Source: Aquimonas voraii (GTDB lineage Bacteria; Pseudomonadota; Gammaproteobacteria; Xanthomonadales; Xanthomonadaceae). Taken from it: a stretch of 64,000 nucleotides of DNA. Each line of letters begins with the position of its first letter. The stretch's first letter is position 1. The translations under genes were made by a program, and so were the position numbers. Below, in pieces: positions 34,091-42,003 of this stretch. Location of the stretch: NCBI RefSeq assembly GCF_900101825.1, contig NZ_FNAG01000007.1, positions 100,468 to 164,467 of the forward strand, given 5' to 3'. Below the pieces are notes generated by a model, which did not search any database, was not told where the DNA came from, and saw only the letters and a list, made by a program, of their open reading frames with translations.

Positions 34091-34836
34091 AAGGCATCGT
34101 CAGCGCAGCGATCCTTCTGGCCGCGGCCTGCGCCGCCCAGGCCGAGCGCTATGTCATCGACCCGGTGCACAGCCGCGTGCTGATCCGCGTGTCCCATGCC
34201 GGCTTCGCCCAGGCCATGGCCACGCTGTCAGCACCGCGGGGCTTCATCGACTACGCCCCCGAAGCGCCTGAAACCGCCACGGTCGAGGTTGAGCTGCCGC
34301 TCGATCGGCTCGACTTCGGCGATGCCGACTGGAACCGCCGCATGGCGCGGCGCGACTATTTCGACAGCGAACGCCATCCGACCGCGCGCTTCATCTCGAC
34401 CACAGTGCAGCCGGGCGCGAACGGGGAACTCCGCATCGAGGGACAGCTCGAACTGCGCGGGGAGCGCGTGCCGGTCACCCTGGCCGCGCGCATCAACCGC
34501 CTCGGCCGCGATCTGCCCTACGTCCCGCGCCACAGCCTCGGTGCCTCGGCCACCGCCACCCTCGACCGCCGCGACTTCGGCATGGACCGGCATGCCGGCG
34601 CAGTCGGCAACGCGGTCGAGGTGTGGATCGAAGTCGAAGCCCGCCGGCAGCGTCGCAGCGAGCGCGATGGCGACGAGCGCGGCAGCGCAAGCGCAGGCAA
34701 AGCCGACGCGCGCGATGCGCCGGACAGCGCTGACCCGAACGAGGCCAAGGCGCCGACTCCGGCGGACTCAGCACCCGCAGCTCCACCGCCACCCGACACC
34801 GACGAGGCCCACGACCATGCCACTGCGCAGCACTGA
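34087..34836 (+). CDS. YceI-family periplasmic protein with charged C-terminal tail
   Basis: A 249-residue secreted protein. The signal peptide (MKGIVSAAILLAAACAAQA) is followed by a YceI lipocalin-like barrel: RYVIDPVHSRVLIRVSHAGFAQAMATL, RLDFGDADWNRRMARRDYFDSERHPTARF and LRGERVPVTLAARIN. YceI proteins bind isoprenoid chains in a barrel. The last ~60 residues (after WIEVEARR) are a low-complexity Ala/Asp/Pro/Glu tail ending DEAHDHATAQH, not part of the usual ~190-residue fold. ATG overlaps the GTPase stop, and its end overlaps the b561 start by 20 bases. Confidence 0.88.
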   Translation: MKGIVSAAILLAAACAAQAERYVIDPVHSRVLIRVSHAGFAQAMATLSAPRGFIDYAPEAPETATVEVELPLDRLDFGDADWNRRMARRDYFDSERHPTARFISTTVQPGANGELRIEGQLELRGERVPVTLAARINRLGRDLPYVPRHSLGASATATLDRRDFGMDRHAGAVGNAVEVWIEVEARRQRRSERDGDERGSASAGKADARDAPDSADPNEAKAPTPADSAPAAPPPPDTDEAHDHATAQH

Positions 34837-35548
34837 CGCCACCTGGGGCTGGGGCAGCCAGTTCTTCCACTGGGCGACCGCGCTCGCCATCCTCGCCACC
34901 GCCTTCGTCGGCCTCACCATGGAGGACGTCGATGCGCTCTGGTACTACAGCCTGCACAAGTCGCTGGGCATGAGCGTGCTCGGCCTCGTGGTGCTGCGCC
35001 TGCTCTGGCGGCTGGTCGACCGCCGCCCGCCCTACCCCGCCGGCATGCCTGCCTGGCAGCGCCTGGCCTCCAGCGGCGCGCATGCGCTGATCTATGTCGC
35101 CATGCTGGTGATGCCGATCTCCGGCTGGCTGTACAACTCCGCCGCGCGCCGGCCGCTCGACTGGTTCGGCGTGTTCAAGATCCCCAGCCTCACCGCACTC
35201 GACCGCGAGACCCAGACCTACAGCCTCATCGGCTTCGACGCGCCGGGTTTCATCGACACGCCGCAAAAACTGCGCGCGCTGGCCGGTGACGTGCACGAGA
35301 GCCTGTTCTATGCCGGCGCGGTGTTGATTGCGCTGCACGTGGCCGCCGCGCTCAAGCACCACTTCTTCGATCGCGATGCGACCCTGGCGCGGATGCTGCC
35401 GGGCCTGTCCTCGCCCGCAGCGCCGGCGAGCCCGGCGTCGGCGAGCGACGCCGGCCCGTCGGCGCAGCCCGAGGCTGCGTCCACGGCACACCCCACGCGC
35501 GTATCCGAAGCGGGCGCGGACGCCGCCAAGCGCACTCCCGCCCCCTGA
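34817..35548 (+). CDS. Cytochrome b561 (YceJ-like)
   Basis: A 243-residue diheme b-type cytochrome of the inner membrane, with four helices: WGSQFFHWATALAILATAFVG, LHKSLGMSVLGLVVLRLLWR, ALIYVAMLVMPISGWLYNSA and HESLFYAGAVLIALHVAAALKHH. Haem-ligand His residues are in FHWAT, LHKSLG and the ALHVAAALKHH pair. The last ~60 residues form an Ala/Pro-rich cytoplasmic tail. In E. coli yceJ and yceI are neighbours, and here the gene is sandwiched between two YceI genes, which supports an electron-transfer role with a quinone-like YceI ligand. ATG 34817 overlaps the first yceI. Confidence 0.9.
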   Translation: MPLRSTDATWGWGSQFFHWATALAILATAFVGLTMEDVDALWYYSLHKSLGMSVLGLVVLRLLWRLVDRRPPYPAGMPAWQRLASSGAHALIYVAMLVMPISGWLYNSAARRPLDWFGVFKIPSLTALDRETQTYSLIGFDAPGFIDTPQKLRALAGDVHESLFYAGAVLIALHVAAALKHHFFDRDATLARMLPGLSSPAAPASPASASDAGPSAQPEAASTAHPTRVSEAGADAAKRTPAP

Positions 35549-35580
35549 CGCCCCATCCCCCCTTTGCCCAAGGAATCCGC

Positions 35581-36126
35581 ATGAACCGGCTGTTCGCCCT
35601 GTTGCTGCTCACCGCTGTCGCCCTGCCCACCCTCGCCAGCGACTGGACCGTCGACCCCGCGGCTTCGAAGCTCGCCTTCGTCGCCGAATACAGCGAAGGC
35701 CCCATCGACGGCCGCTTCAACCGCTTCACCCCCAGCATCCGTTTCGATGCCGCGGATCTCGCGTCGGCGCGTTTCGATGTCGAGATCGAACTCGCCAGCG
35801 TCAGCACCGGCGATGAGGAGTGGGACGGCTATCTGGTCGGCGAGGATTTCTTCAACGTCGAAGGCTTTCCCAAGGCGCGTTACCACGCCGAGCGTTTCGA
35901 AGCGCGCGACGGCGGCTTCGTCGCGCTGGGCACGCTGGAGCTGCGCGGCGTGCAGCAGCCGGTCGAACTGGTCTTCAGCTTCGAGACCGAAGGCGACAGC
36001 GCCACGCTCAAGGGCAGCGCCCAACTCGACCGCATCGCCTTCGGCGTCGGCGGCGGTGACTGGGAGGACCCCGACACCATTGCCCACGGCGTCAAGGTCG
36101 AGACCGAGCTGAAGCTCAGCCGCTGA
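35581..36126 (+). CDS. YceI-family periplasmic protein (second copy)
   Basis: A 181-residue protein close to the normal YceI length. Signal peptide MNRLFALLLLTAVALPTLAS; barrel segments DWTVDPAASKLAFVAEYSEGPIDGRFNRF, ASARFDVEIELASVSTGDEEWDGYLVGEDFFNVEGFPKARY and LRGVQQPVELVF. The two YceI copies in this block are clearly diverged from each other, so this is an old duplication or separate recruitment. The ATG follows CAAGGAATCCGC (AAGGA) 32 bases after the b561 stop; its TGA overlaps the next gene's ATG. Confidence 0.9.
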   Translation: MNRLFALLLLTAVALPTLASDWTVDPAASKLAFVAEYSEGPIDGRFNRFTPSIRFDAADLASARFDVEIELASVSTGDEEWDGYLVGEDFFNVEGFPKARYHAERFEARDGGFVALGTLELRGVQQPVELVFSFETEGDSATLKGSAQLDRIAFGVGGGDWEDPDTIAHGVKVETELKLSR

Positions 36127-37484
36127 TGGCCTCGCGCCTGAGCCGCTGGATGCAGCGCCTCGCCGCCCCTTTCCGGCGCGGCGAGGAGGCCACGGCCAAA
36201 GCCGAGGGCGACCCCCTGCTGCGCGCGGCCGACAGCCTGCGCAGCCTGCTTGACGACCCCGCGATTCCGGCCGAGATCCGCAGCGAGCTGGCGGCGGATT
36301 ACGCCGAGGTCGAAGCCATGCTCGGCCGACTGGAGCAGGGCCAGATCCACCTCGCCGCCTTCGGCCGGGTCAGCGTCGGCAAGAGCTCGCTGCTCAATGC
36401 GCTGGCCGGCACCCAGGCCTTCGAGACCGGTGTCCTGCACGGCACCACCACCGCGCGCGGGCAGCAGGCCTGGCGCGAAGCCGCCGCCCATGGCGTGCAG
36501 CTGATCGATACGCCGGGCATCAACGAGCTCTCGGGCGAAGCGCGCGAGAAGCTGGCCTTCGAGGTGGCGCGGCGCTCCGACCTGATCCTGTTCGTGGTCG
36601 ATGGCGACCTCACCCAGGTCGAGCTCGACGCCCTGCGCCTGCTCGCTGCCCAGCAGCGCCCGCTGCTGCTGGTGCTCAACAAGGCCGACCGCTACCGCGC
36701 CGACGAGCTCGACACCTTGCGTGCGCGCCTGCTCGAACACACCCGCGGCATCGTTCAGCCCGAGAACCTGCTGCTGGCCCGCGCCCAGCCCGCGCCGGAG
36801 CGCGTGCTGCGGGTCGACGCGCAGGGTCGCGAACAGCTCGACACGCGGCCGCGCGAGGTCGATGTCAGCGAAGTGCGCGCGCGCGTGTTTGCAATTCTGG
36901 AATCCGAGGGCAAGGCCCTGGCCGCGCTGAATGCCGCGCTGTTCGCCGGCGACCTCGCCGACAGCGTCGGCGAGCGCCTGACCCGCCTGCGCGCCGAGCT
37001 GGCCGCGCGCATTACCCGCAGCTACTGCCTGGCGAAAGGCGTGGCCGTGGCGTTGAACCCGGTGCCCGTCGCCGACCTGCTCGCCGCGGCGGCGCTCGAC
37101 GTCGCCCTCGTCGTGCATCTGTCGAAGATCTACGCGCTGCCGATGAGCCGCGCCGAAGCCAGCCGCCTGCTGGCGACGGTCATCGCCCAGCTGGCGGCCC
37201 TGATGGGTGCGATCTGGGGCGTGCATCTGGTGGCCTCGGCGCTGAAGGGCATGAGCGCCGGCCTCTCCACCGCCCTCACCGCTGCCGCCCAGGGCGCCCT
37301 GGCTTGGTACGCCACCCTGCTGGTCGCACGTTCGGCCGAACGCTATCTGGCCCAGGGCAAGAGCTGGGGCGACAAGGGGCCGAAACGCGTGGTCGCCGAA
37401 ATCGTTGAAGGCCTGGACCGCGACTCGGTGCTGCGCGAAGCGCGCAAGGAGATCCTGCGCAGGTTGCGCAAGCGCGGGGATTAG
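36126..37484 (+). CDS. GTPase with C-terminal DUF697-like domain (second copy)
   Basis: A 452-residue GTPase. G1 is GRVSVGKSSLLNALAG (from residue 80), the switch Thr is in HGTTTARG, G3 DTPGINELSG and G4 NKAD. The C-terminal part (VAVALNPVPVADLLAAAALDVALVVHLSKIY, then AALMGAIWGVHLVASAL) is DUF697-like with amphipathic/membrane helices. It differs from the first GTPase by lacking N-terminal membrane helices and by having the more Era-like NALAG and DTPG motifs. ATG overlaps the YceI stop (TGATG). It is followed by the heptamer array. Function unknown; membrane remodelling or stress are guesses. Confidence 0.82.
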   Translation: MASRLSRWMQRLAAPFRRGEEATAKAEGDPLLRAADSLRSLLDDPAIPAEIRSELAADYAEVEAMLGRLEQGQIHLAAFGRVSVGKSSLLNALAGTQAFETGVLHGTTTARGQQAWREAAAHGVQLIDTPGINELSGEAREKLAFEVARRSDLILFVVDGDLTQVELDALRLLAAQQRPLLLVLNKADRYRADELDTLRARLLEHTRGIVQPENLLLARAQPAPERVLRVDAQGREQLDTRPREVDVSEVRARVFAILESEGKALAALNAALFAGDLADSVGERLTRLRAELAARITRSYCLAKGVAVALNPVPVADLLAAAALDVALVVHLSKIYALPMSRAEASRLLATVIAQLAALMGAIWGVHLVASALKGMSAGLSTALTAAAQGALAWYATLLVARSAERYLAQGKSWGDKGPKRVVAEIVEGLDRDSVLREARKEILRRLRKRGD

Positions 37485-37593
37485 GAGCGAAACGGCGCTC
37501 GCCGAGCATGGGTCCGCATGCCGCTGGGCGCCCGGGCACTCTGCGCCAGCGCGAGGGCATCGGGGATTGGAAGCCCGTACCCGGCCACTTTCG

Positions 37594-37663
37594 CGAATCC
37601 CGAATCCCGAATCCCGAATCCCGAATCCCGAATCCCGAATCCCGAATCCCGAATCCCGAATCC
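37594..37663. repeat. CGAATCC heptamer array, ten perfect units
   Basis: Ten exact tandem copies of the 7-bp unit CGAATCC, 70 bp in total, the longest array of the family in the window. A single opposing unit GGGATTG sits 24 bases before it (37563-37569). It lies in a convergent intergenic region and may vary in copy number by slippage. Confidence 0.95.
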
Positions 37664-37670
37664 CGGCTTC

Positions 37671-37709
37671 AAAAAGTGAGGGCGAAGCCGGTCGCCCGGC
37701 TTCGCCCTC
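37671..37709 (-). terminator. Terminator downstream of amtB (minus strand)
   Basis: Perfect 14-bp inverted repeat (GAGGGCGAAGCCGG / CCGGCTTCGCCCTC, 37678-37709) with a TCGC loop. On the minus strand the stem is followed by ACTTTTT (37677-37671), a rho-independent terminator shape. It lies 164 bases beyond the amtB stop. On the plus strand it may also slow read-through from the GTPase operon. Confidence 0.8.
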
Positions 37710-37872
37710 TGGCCAGACTGTCGCAGCCCCCGCGAACGACAGTCGTGCTCGGTGCGGAAGTGCGGCTTCGGGTGCCGGCTTCCGATGATCAGGGCGTCCC
37801 TGCCCGCTCCGCTTCCTCCCCCTGAGCGCTGCGCTGACCCAATCCCCCGACCGGCCAGCGCGGCGCGTCGAC

Positions 37873-39333
37873 TCAGTTGTACGCCGACTCGCCGTGGGCG
37901 CTCAGGTCGAGACCCTCGCGCTGCTCGTCGTCGCTGACGCGCAGACCCAGCACCACACGGATCAGGCTGAGCGCCACGAAGGTGACGACCGCCGACCAGA
38001 CGATGGTGATGATCACGGCCTCGGCCTGGATCAGCACCTGCGCGGCGATCGAGAAGTCCTCGGCGCCACCGCCGCCCAGACTGGGCGCTGCGAAGACGCC
38101 GGTCAGCAGCGCACCGACGATGCCACCCACGCCGTGGACGCCGAACACATCCGCGGTGTCGTCGACATTGAGCAGGCGCTTCAGGCCGGTGACGCCCCAG
38201 AAGCACACCACGCCGGAGATCAGGCCGATGACGATCGCGCCCATCACCCCCACGCTGCCGCAGGCCGGCGTGATCGCCACGAGACCCGCCACGGCACCCG
38301 ACGCGCCACCAAGCATGGAGGCCTTGCCGCGCAGGATGCCCTCGGCCGCCGACCAGGCCACCACCGCTGCCGCCGTCGCCATCAGCGTATTGATGAAGGC
38401 CAGCGCGGTGCCACCATTGGCTTCGAGGTTCGAACCGGCGTTGAAGCCGAACCAGCCGACCCACAGCAGGGAGGCACCGACCATGGTCAGCACCAGGTTG
38501 TGCGGCGTCAGATGTTCACGCCCATAGCCGAGACGCTTGCCGACCATGTAGGCCGCGACCAGGCCCGCCACGCCGGCGTTGATGTGCACCACGGTGCCGC
38601 CGGCGAAGTCCAGCGCGCCCTTCTCGAACAGGTAGCCGCCGCCGGCCCAGACCATGTGTGCGATCGGCAGGTAGCAGAACGAGAACCACAGCACCGCGAA
38701 CACCAGCACCGACAGGAACTTCATGCGCTCGGCAAAGGCACCCACGATCAGCGCGCAGGTGAGCCCGGCGAAGGTCGACTGGAAGGCCACGAAGATCAGC
38801 TCGGGAATCATCACGCCGTCGGTGAAGGTGGCCGCCAGCGAGTCCGTGGTGATGCCCTTCAGGAACAGCGCATCGAGGCTGCCGATCCAGGCGTTGCCGC
38901 CAACGAAGGCGAGGCTGTAGCCGTAGACCGCCCACAGCACGAGGATCAGCGAGAACACGGTGGTGACCTGCATCAGCACCGACAGCATGTTCTTGGAGCG
39001 CACCAGGCCACCGTAGAACAGGGCCAGACCGGGCACCGCCATCATCACCACCAGCAGGGTGGCGACCAGCATCCAGGTGATGTCGCCCTTGTCGACGGTG
39101 GGCGCGGGCGCAGCCTCTTCAGCGGCTGCAGCCGGCGCGGGCTCGGCCGCTGCCGCCTCGGCGACGGGTGCGGGCGCTGCTTCCGCGGGTGCGGCCTGCT
39201 CCGCAGCGGGTGCAGGTTCAGCAACAGGTGCGGCGTCCTGCGCAATGGCGAAGTGGGTGAATGACAGCAGCGCCGCCAACAGCAAAGGCGACAGCGCGCG
39301 ACGCAGACGGGCGGACAGGTGGCTCGTGGTCAT
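37873..39333 (-). CDS. amtB: Ammonium transporter
   Basis: A 486-residue Amt/MEP/Rh channel for NH3/NH4+ in the inner membrane. ATG 39333 follows AGGAGAAACCC and gives a signal peptide (LLLAALLSFTHFAIAQ), then an Ala/Pro/Glu-rich periplasmic linker of ~65 residues, longer than usual, before TM1. Eleven helices follow, with the family signatures VPGLALFYGGLVRSKN, SVLVFAVLWFSFCYLPIAHMVW, DFAGGTVVHINAGVAGLVAAYMVGKR (pore His), and GVHGVGGIVGALLTGVFA (second pore His). It is co-transcribed with glnK, 22 bases apart, the classic nitrogen-control pair. Confidence 0.96.
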   Translation of the reverse strand: MTTSHLSARLRRALSPLLLAALLSFTHFAIAQDAAPVAEPAPAAEQAAPAEAAPAPVAEAAAAEPAPAAAAEEAAPAPTVDKGDITWMLVATLLVVMMAVPGLALFYGGLVRSKNMLSVLMQVTTVFSLILVLWAVYGYSLAFVGGNAWIGSLDALFLKGITTDSLAATFTDGVMIPELIFVAFQSTFAGLTCALIVGAFAERMKFLSVLVFAVLWFSFCYLPIAHMVWAGGGYLFEKGALDFAGGTVVHINAGVAGLVAAYMVGKRLGYGREHLTPHNLVLTMVGASLLWVGWFGFNAGSNLEANGGTALAFINTLMATAAAVVAWSAAEGILRGKASMLGGASGAVAGLVAITPACGSVGVMGAIVIGLISGVVCFWGVTGLKRLLNVDDTADVFGVHGVGGIVGALLTGVFAAPSLGGGGAEDFSIAAQVLIQAEAVIITIVWSAVVTFVALSLIRVVLGLRVSDDEQREGLDLSAHGESAYN

Positions 39334-39355
39334 GGGTTTCTCCTGTGCGCGCGGA

Positions 39356-39760
<405 letters not shown>

Positions 39761-39762
39761 TC

Positions 39763-39778
39763 AGCACAGGGCGTGCCA
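39763..39778 (-). promoter_or_regulatory. Sigma-54 promoter for glnK-amtB
   Basis: The minus strand reads TGGCACGCCCTGTGCT. The consensus is TGGCACG-N4-TTGCW; only the first T of the -12 element differs (G). Spacing between the -24 GG and -12 GC is exact. The transcription start should lie near 39752, about 58 bases before the glnK ATG. This predicts RpoN-dependent expression under nitrogen limitation. Confidence 0.85.
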
Positions 39779-39853
39779 GCTCCTGCAGTGCAGCACAAAT
39801 CTCCCCAAGTCTCTGTTTTTTAGACTTATGACGCGTAGGGCATAGCAGCAAAT

Positions 39854-39870
39854 TGCCCCAGTTTGGTGCA
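39854..39870 (-). promoter_or_regulatory. NtrC enhancer site upstream of glnK
   Basis: Minus strand TGCACCAAACTGGGGCA fits the NtrC palindrome GCACC-N5-GGTGC with one mismatch (GGGGC). It is centred roughly 110 bases upstream of the predicted sigma-54 start, the normal distance for NtrC enhancers. Confidence 0.75.
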
Positions 39871-39969
39871 GCCCCGCAGGCAGCTCACCGTACTGGGGCG
39901 AATTGCCGGGGCACTCACTGGACCTTTGCCCTACCGACGCTCGCCGTGTCGATGGCTACCATCGCGGGC

Positions 39970-40614
39970 ATGAGCACCCTGCTGATCGCCGACGACCACC
40001 CGCTGTTCCGTGCTGCGCTCACCCAGGCCGTGCGCGGCTTGGACGATTCGCACATGGTGCTGGAGGCCGACAGCCTGGATGCCGCGCGCGCGCAGCTCTT
40101 GGCGCATCCCGGGATCGACCTGCTGCTGCTCGACCTCAACATGCCGGGCAGCCAGGGCCTGATGGGCCTGGCTGCCCTGCGCGGCGAGTTCCCCGGTGTG
40201 GTCGTGCTGATGGTGTCCGCGCAGGACGACCCCGACATCGTGCGCCGCGCCCTTGCGTACGGCGCTGCCGGCTATGTACCCAAGAGCCTCGATCTGGAGG
40301 GCATCCGCGCCGCGCTTGATGCCGTGCTGTCCGGCGAGACCTGGCTGCCGCCCGCGCTGAAATCCGCCGTCGAAGCCCAGCCCGCGCGCGACGAAGACCG
40401 CGACATCTCCAGCCGCCTGGCGCGGCTGACCCCGCAGCAGATCCGCGTGCTGCAACTGCTGGCCCAAGGCCGGCTCAACAAGCAGATCGCCGACGCGCTT
40501 GGCATCCAGGAGCGCACCGTCAAAGCCCACGTCAGCGCGATCTTCGAGCGTTTGGGCGTGCGCAACCGGACGCAGGCCGGGGTGCTGCTCGGATCGCTGG
40601 AGTTGGGGCGGTAG
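39970..40614 (+). CDS. Response regulator, NarL/LuxR family (orphan)
   Basis: A 214-residue regulator. Receiver: LLIADDHPLFRAAL, phospho-Asp55 in LLLLDLNMPGSQGL, MVSAQDD and GYVPKS. DNA-binding HTH: LTPQQIRVLQLLAQGRLNKQIADALGIQERTVKAHVSAIFERLGVRNRTQAGVLL. ATG 39970 starts exactly at the receiver; an upstream start at 39853 would run through the NtrC site and is rejected. No kinase adjacent. It is divergent from glnK-amtB, but its own control is not visible. The gene is followed by a heptamer-repeat locus. Confidence 0.9.
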   Translation: MSTLLIADDHPLFRAALTQAVRGLDDSHMVLEADSLDAARAQLLAHPGIDLLLLDLNMPGSQGLMGLAALRGEFPGVVVLMVSAQDDPDIVRRALAYGAAGYVPKSLDLEGIRAALDAVLSGETWLPPALKSAVEAQPARDEDRDISSRLARLTPQQIRVLQLLAQGRLNKQIADALGIQERTVKAHVSAIFERLGVRNRTQAGVLLGSLELGR

Positions 40615-40624
40615 GTTGGAAGCT

Positions 40625-40652
40625 GGGATTGGGGATTCGGGATTGGGGATTC
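40625..40652. repeat. GGGATT(G/C) heptamer array, four units
   Basis: Four tandem units alternating GGGATTG, GGGATTC, GGGATTG, GGGATTC begin ten bases after the stop of the LuxR-type regulator. The inverse partner is at 40835-40849. The 180-base spacer has no gene that I can support. Confidence 0.85.
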
Positions 40653-40834
40653 GACAGAGCTCTCGTCTTGGCGCTCCCCTTGCCGCAAGGGCAGTTGTTG
40701 TTTGCCCACCCGACGCCACCAACTGCGCAAGCGCTGCGCCTGTCTGGAAAAATCACCCAGGACCAGGCACAGCGGAGCACAGGCGCAAGGCACTCGATCC
40801 CCCGCGCGCTAGCATCGGCGAACGCCCGCTTCTA

Positions 40835-40849
40835 CGAATCCCCAATCCC
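40835..40849. repeat. CGAATCC/CCAATCC heptamer pair
   Basis: Two units of the inverse orientation (CGAATCC, CCAATCC) plus one C, opposite the array at 40625-40652 and 20 bases before the nfuA stop. It completes the third inverted heptamer locus in the window. Confidence 0.8.
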
Positions 40850-40869
40850 GCTTCGCCTGAGCGATCCGC

Positions 40870-41451
40870 TCAGGCAAAGTAAGGCATCTCACCCTTCGCA
40901 TGATCCGTCGCGTCGCGCACCGCGCGCACTTCCGGTACGCGCTGCATGAGCGTCTTCTCGACGCCATTCTTGAGCGTGTAGTCGACCTGCTTGCAGCCCT
41001 GGCAGCCGCCGCCGAAGCGCAGCACGACGATGCCGTCGGCGGTGATCTCTTCAAGGCTGACGCGGCCGCCATGGCTGGCCACGCCGGGGTTGATCTCGGT
41101 ATCGATGACATGCTGCACGCGCTCGACCAGGCTGGCCTCGGCACCGGGCGGCACGCCCTTGATGCGCGGCGCGCGTACGGTCAGCTGGCCGCCGGTGGCT
41201 TCGCTGACGAAGTCGATCTCGGCGTCGGTGAAGTACTCGGCACTGGCCGCGCGCAGATAAAGAACGAAGCCCTCGCACTGCACTTCCCACTCATCACCGT
41301 CGAGATCGACCGCCTCGACAAACTCCAGCTTGGCGTCGGCGCTGGGCGTGCCGGCGCGCACGGCCGAGAGTCGGATGCCGGCGATGTCACCGCCCTGCTG
41401 CTGGATCAGACGGACGAAATACTGCTGGGCGGCGGTGGTGATCTGGATCAT
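40870..41451 (-). CDS. nfuA: Fe-S cluster biogenesis protein NfuA
   Basis: A 193-residue protein with an N-terminal degenerate A-type (HesB-like) scaffold domain and a C-terminal Nfu domain. Cluster ligands are Cys150 and Cys153 in GGGCQGCKQVD. NPGVASHGGRVSLEEI is the typical Nfu entry. It delivers [4Fe-4S] clusters to client enzymes under oxidative or iron stress. Length is nearly identical to the E. coli protein. It is divergent from the pterin dehydratase, 186 bases away. Confidence 0.95.
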   Translation of the reverse strand: MIQITTAAQQYFVRLIQQQGGDIAGIRLSAVRAGTPSADAKLEFVEAVDLDGDEWEVQCEGFVLYLRAASAEYFTDAEIDFVSEATGGQLTVRAPRIKGVPPGAEASLVERVQHVIDTEINPGVASHGGRVSLEEITADGIVVLRFGGGCQGCKQVDYTLKNGVEKTLMQRVPEVRAVRDATDHAKGEMPYFA

Positions 41452-41637
41452 GGCGCGACGGCACCCGCGGAAATGGGACCGAAATGGTACCGCATGCTCC
41501 GGGACGCTTCGTGAGCCGGATCAAGCCCAGCGCAGGACGAACCGATCGCGGCCCTGGATGGGATCCACACGCGCATCGGGCGCTTGCCGACCGCTGGCTA
41601 TACTCCGCGGCCTTGCTTCCAACGGATGCGACACGCC

Positions 41638-41985
41638 ATGACCACGCTCGCCGAACTCGCCGCCCAGCGCTGCCGCCCCCTGCGCGGGGCCGAACACTTG
41701 GTCGATGCCGGCCGTATCAATGCGGCGCTGGCCGCCCTGCCCGGCTGGGAACGAGTCGAAGACGGTGCAGCGATCCGCAAGACCTTCGCCTTCGACGACT
41801 ACTACCGGACCATGGCCTTCGTGAACGCGCTGGCCTACATCGCCCACGCCGAGGATCACCACCCCGACCTGTCGGTGCACTACAACCGCTGCGTGGTGCG
41901 CTATTCCACCCACGATGTCGGTGGGCTGTCCGATAACGACCTCATCTGCGCGGCCAAGGCCGAGCGGCTGTTCGGCGCCGGCTGA
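41638..41985 (+). CDS. phhB: Pterin-4a-carbinolamine dehydratase
   Basis: A 115-residue enzyme that dehydrates 4a-hydroxytetrahydropterin, recycling the cofactor of phenylalanine hydroxylase. The signature is KTFAFDDYYRTMAFVNALAYIAHAEDHHPDLSVHYNRCVVRYSTHDVGGLSDNDL read in pieces, with active-site HHP. ATG 41638 gives the usual N-terminus MTTLAELAAQRCRPL. No phenylalanine hydroxylase gene is in the window. It ends 18 bases before the next gene. Confidence 0.93.
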   Translation: MTTLAELAAQRCRPLRGAEHLVDAGRINAALAALPGWERVEDGAAIRKTFAFDDYYRTMAFVNALAYIAHAEDHHPDLSVHYNRCVVRYSTHDVGGLSDNDLICAAKAERLFGAG

Positions 41986-42003
41986 AGGCCGGGTCGGCCC
42001 GAC

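Larger units (their letters stand above)
37485..37872. other. 388-bp convergent intergenic region with repeats and terminator
   Basis: Between the second GTPase and amtB, which converge. It holds one GGGATTG unit (37563-37569), a ten-unit CGAATCC array and the amtB-side terminator described separately. The remainder (37710-37872) contains no gene or strong repeat that I can see. Confidence 0.6.

Noticed and set aside
37594..37663. Possible CRISPR array
   Set aside because: Units are 7 bp, perfectly contiguous and without unique spacers; no cas genes nearby.
39853..39969. 39-residue upstream start of the LuxR-type regulator
   Set aside because: It includes the NtrC site and has no domain; the receiver begins exactly at ATG 39970.
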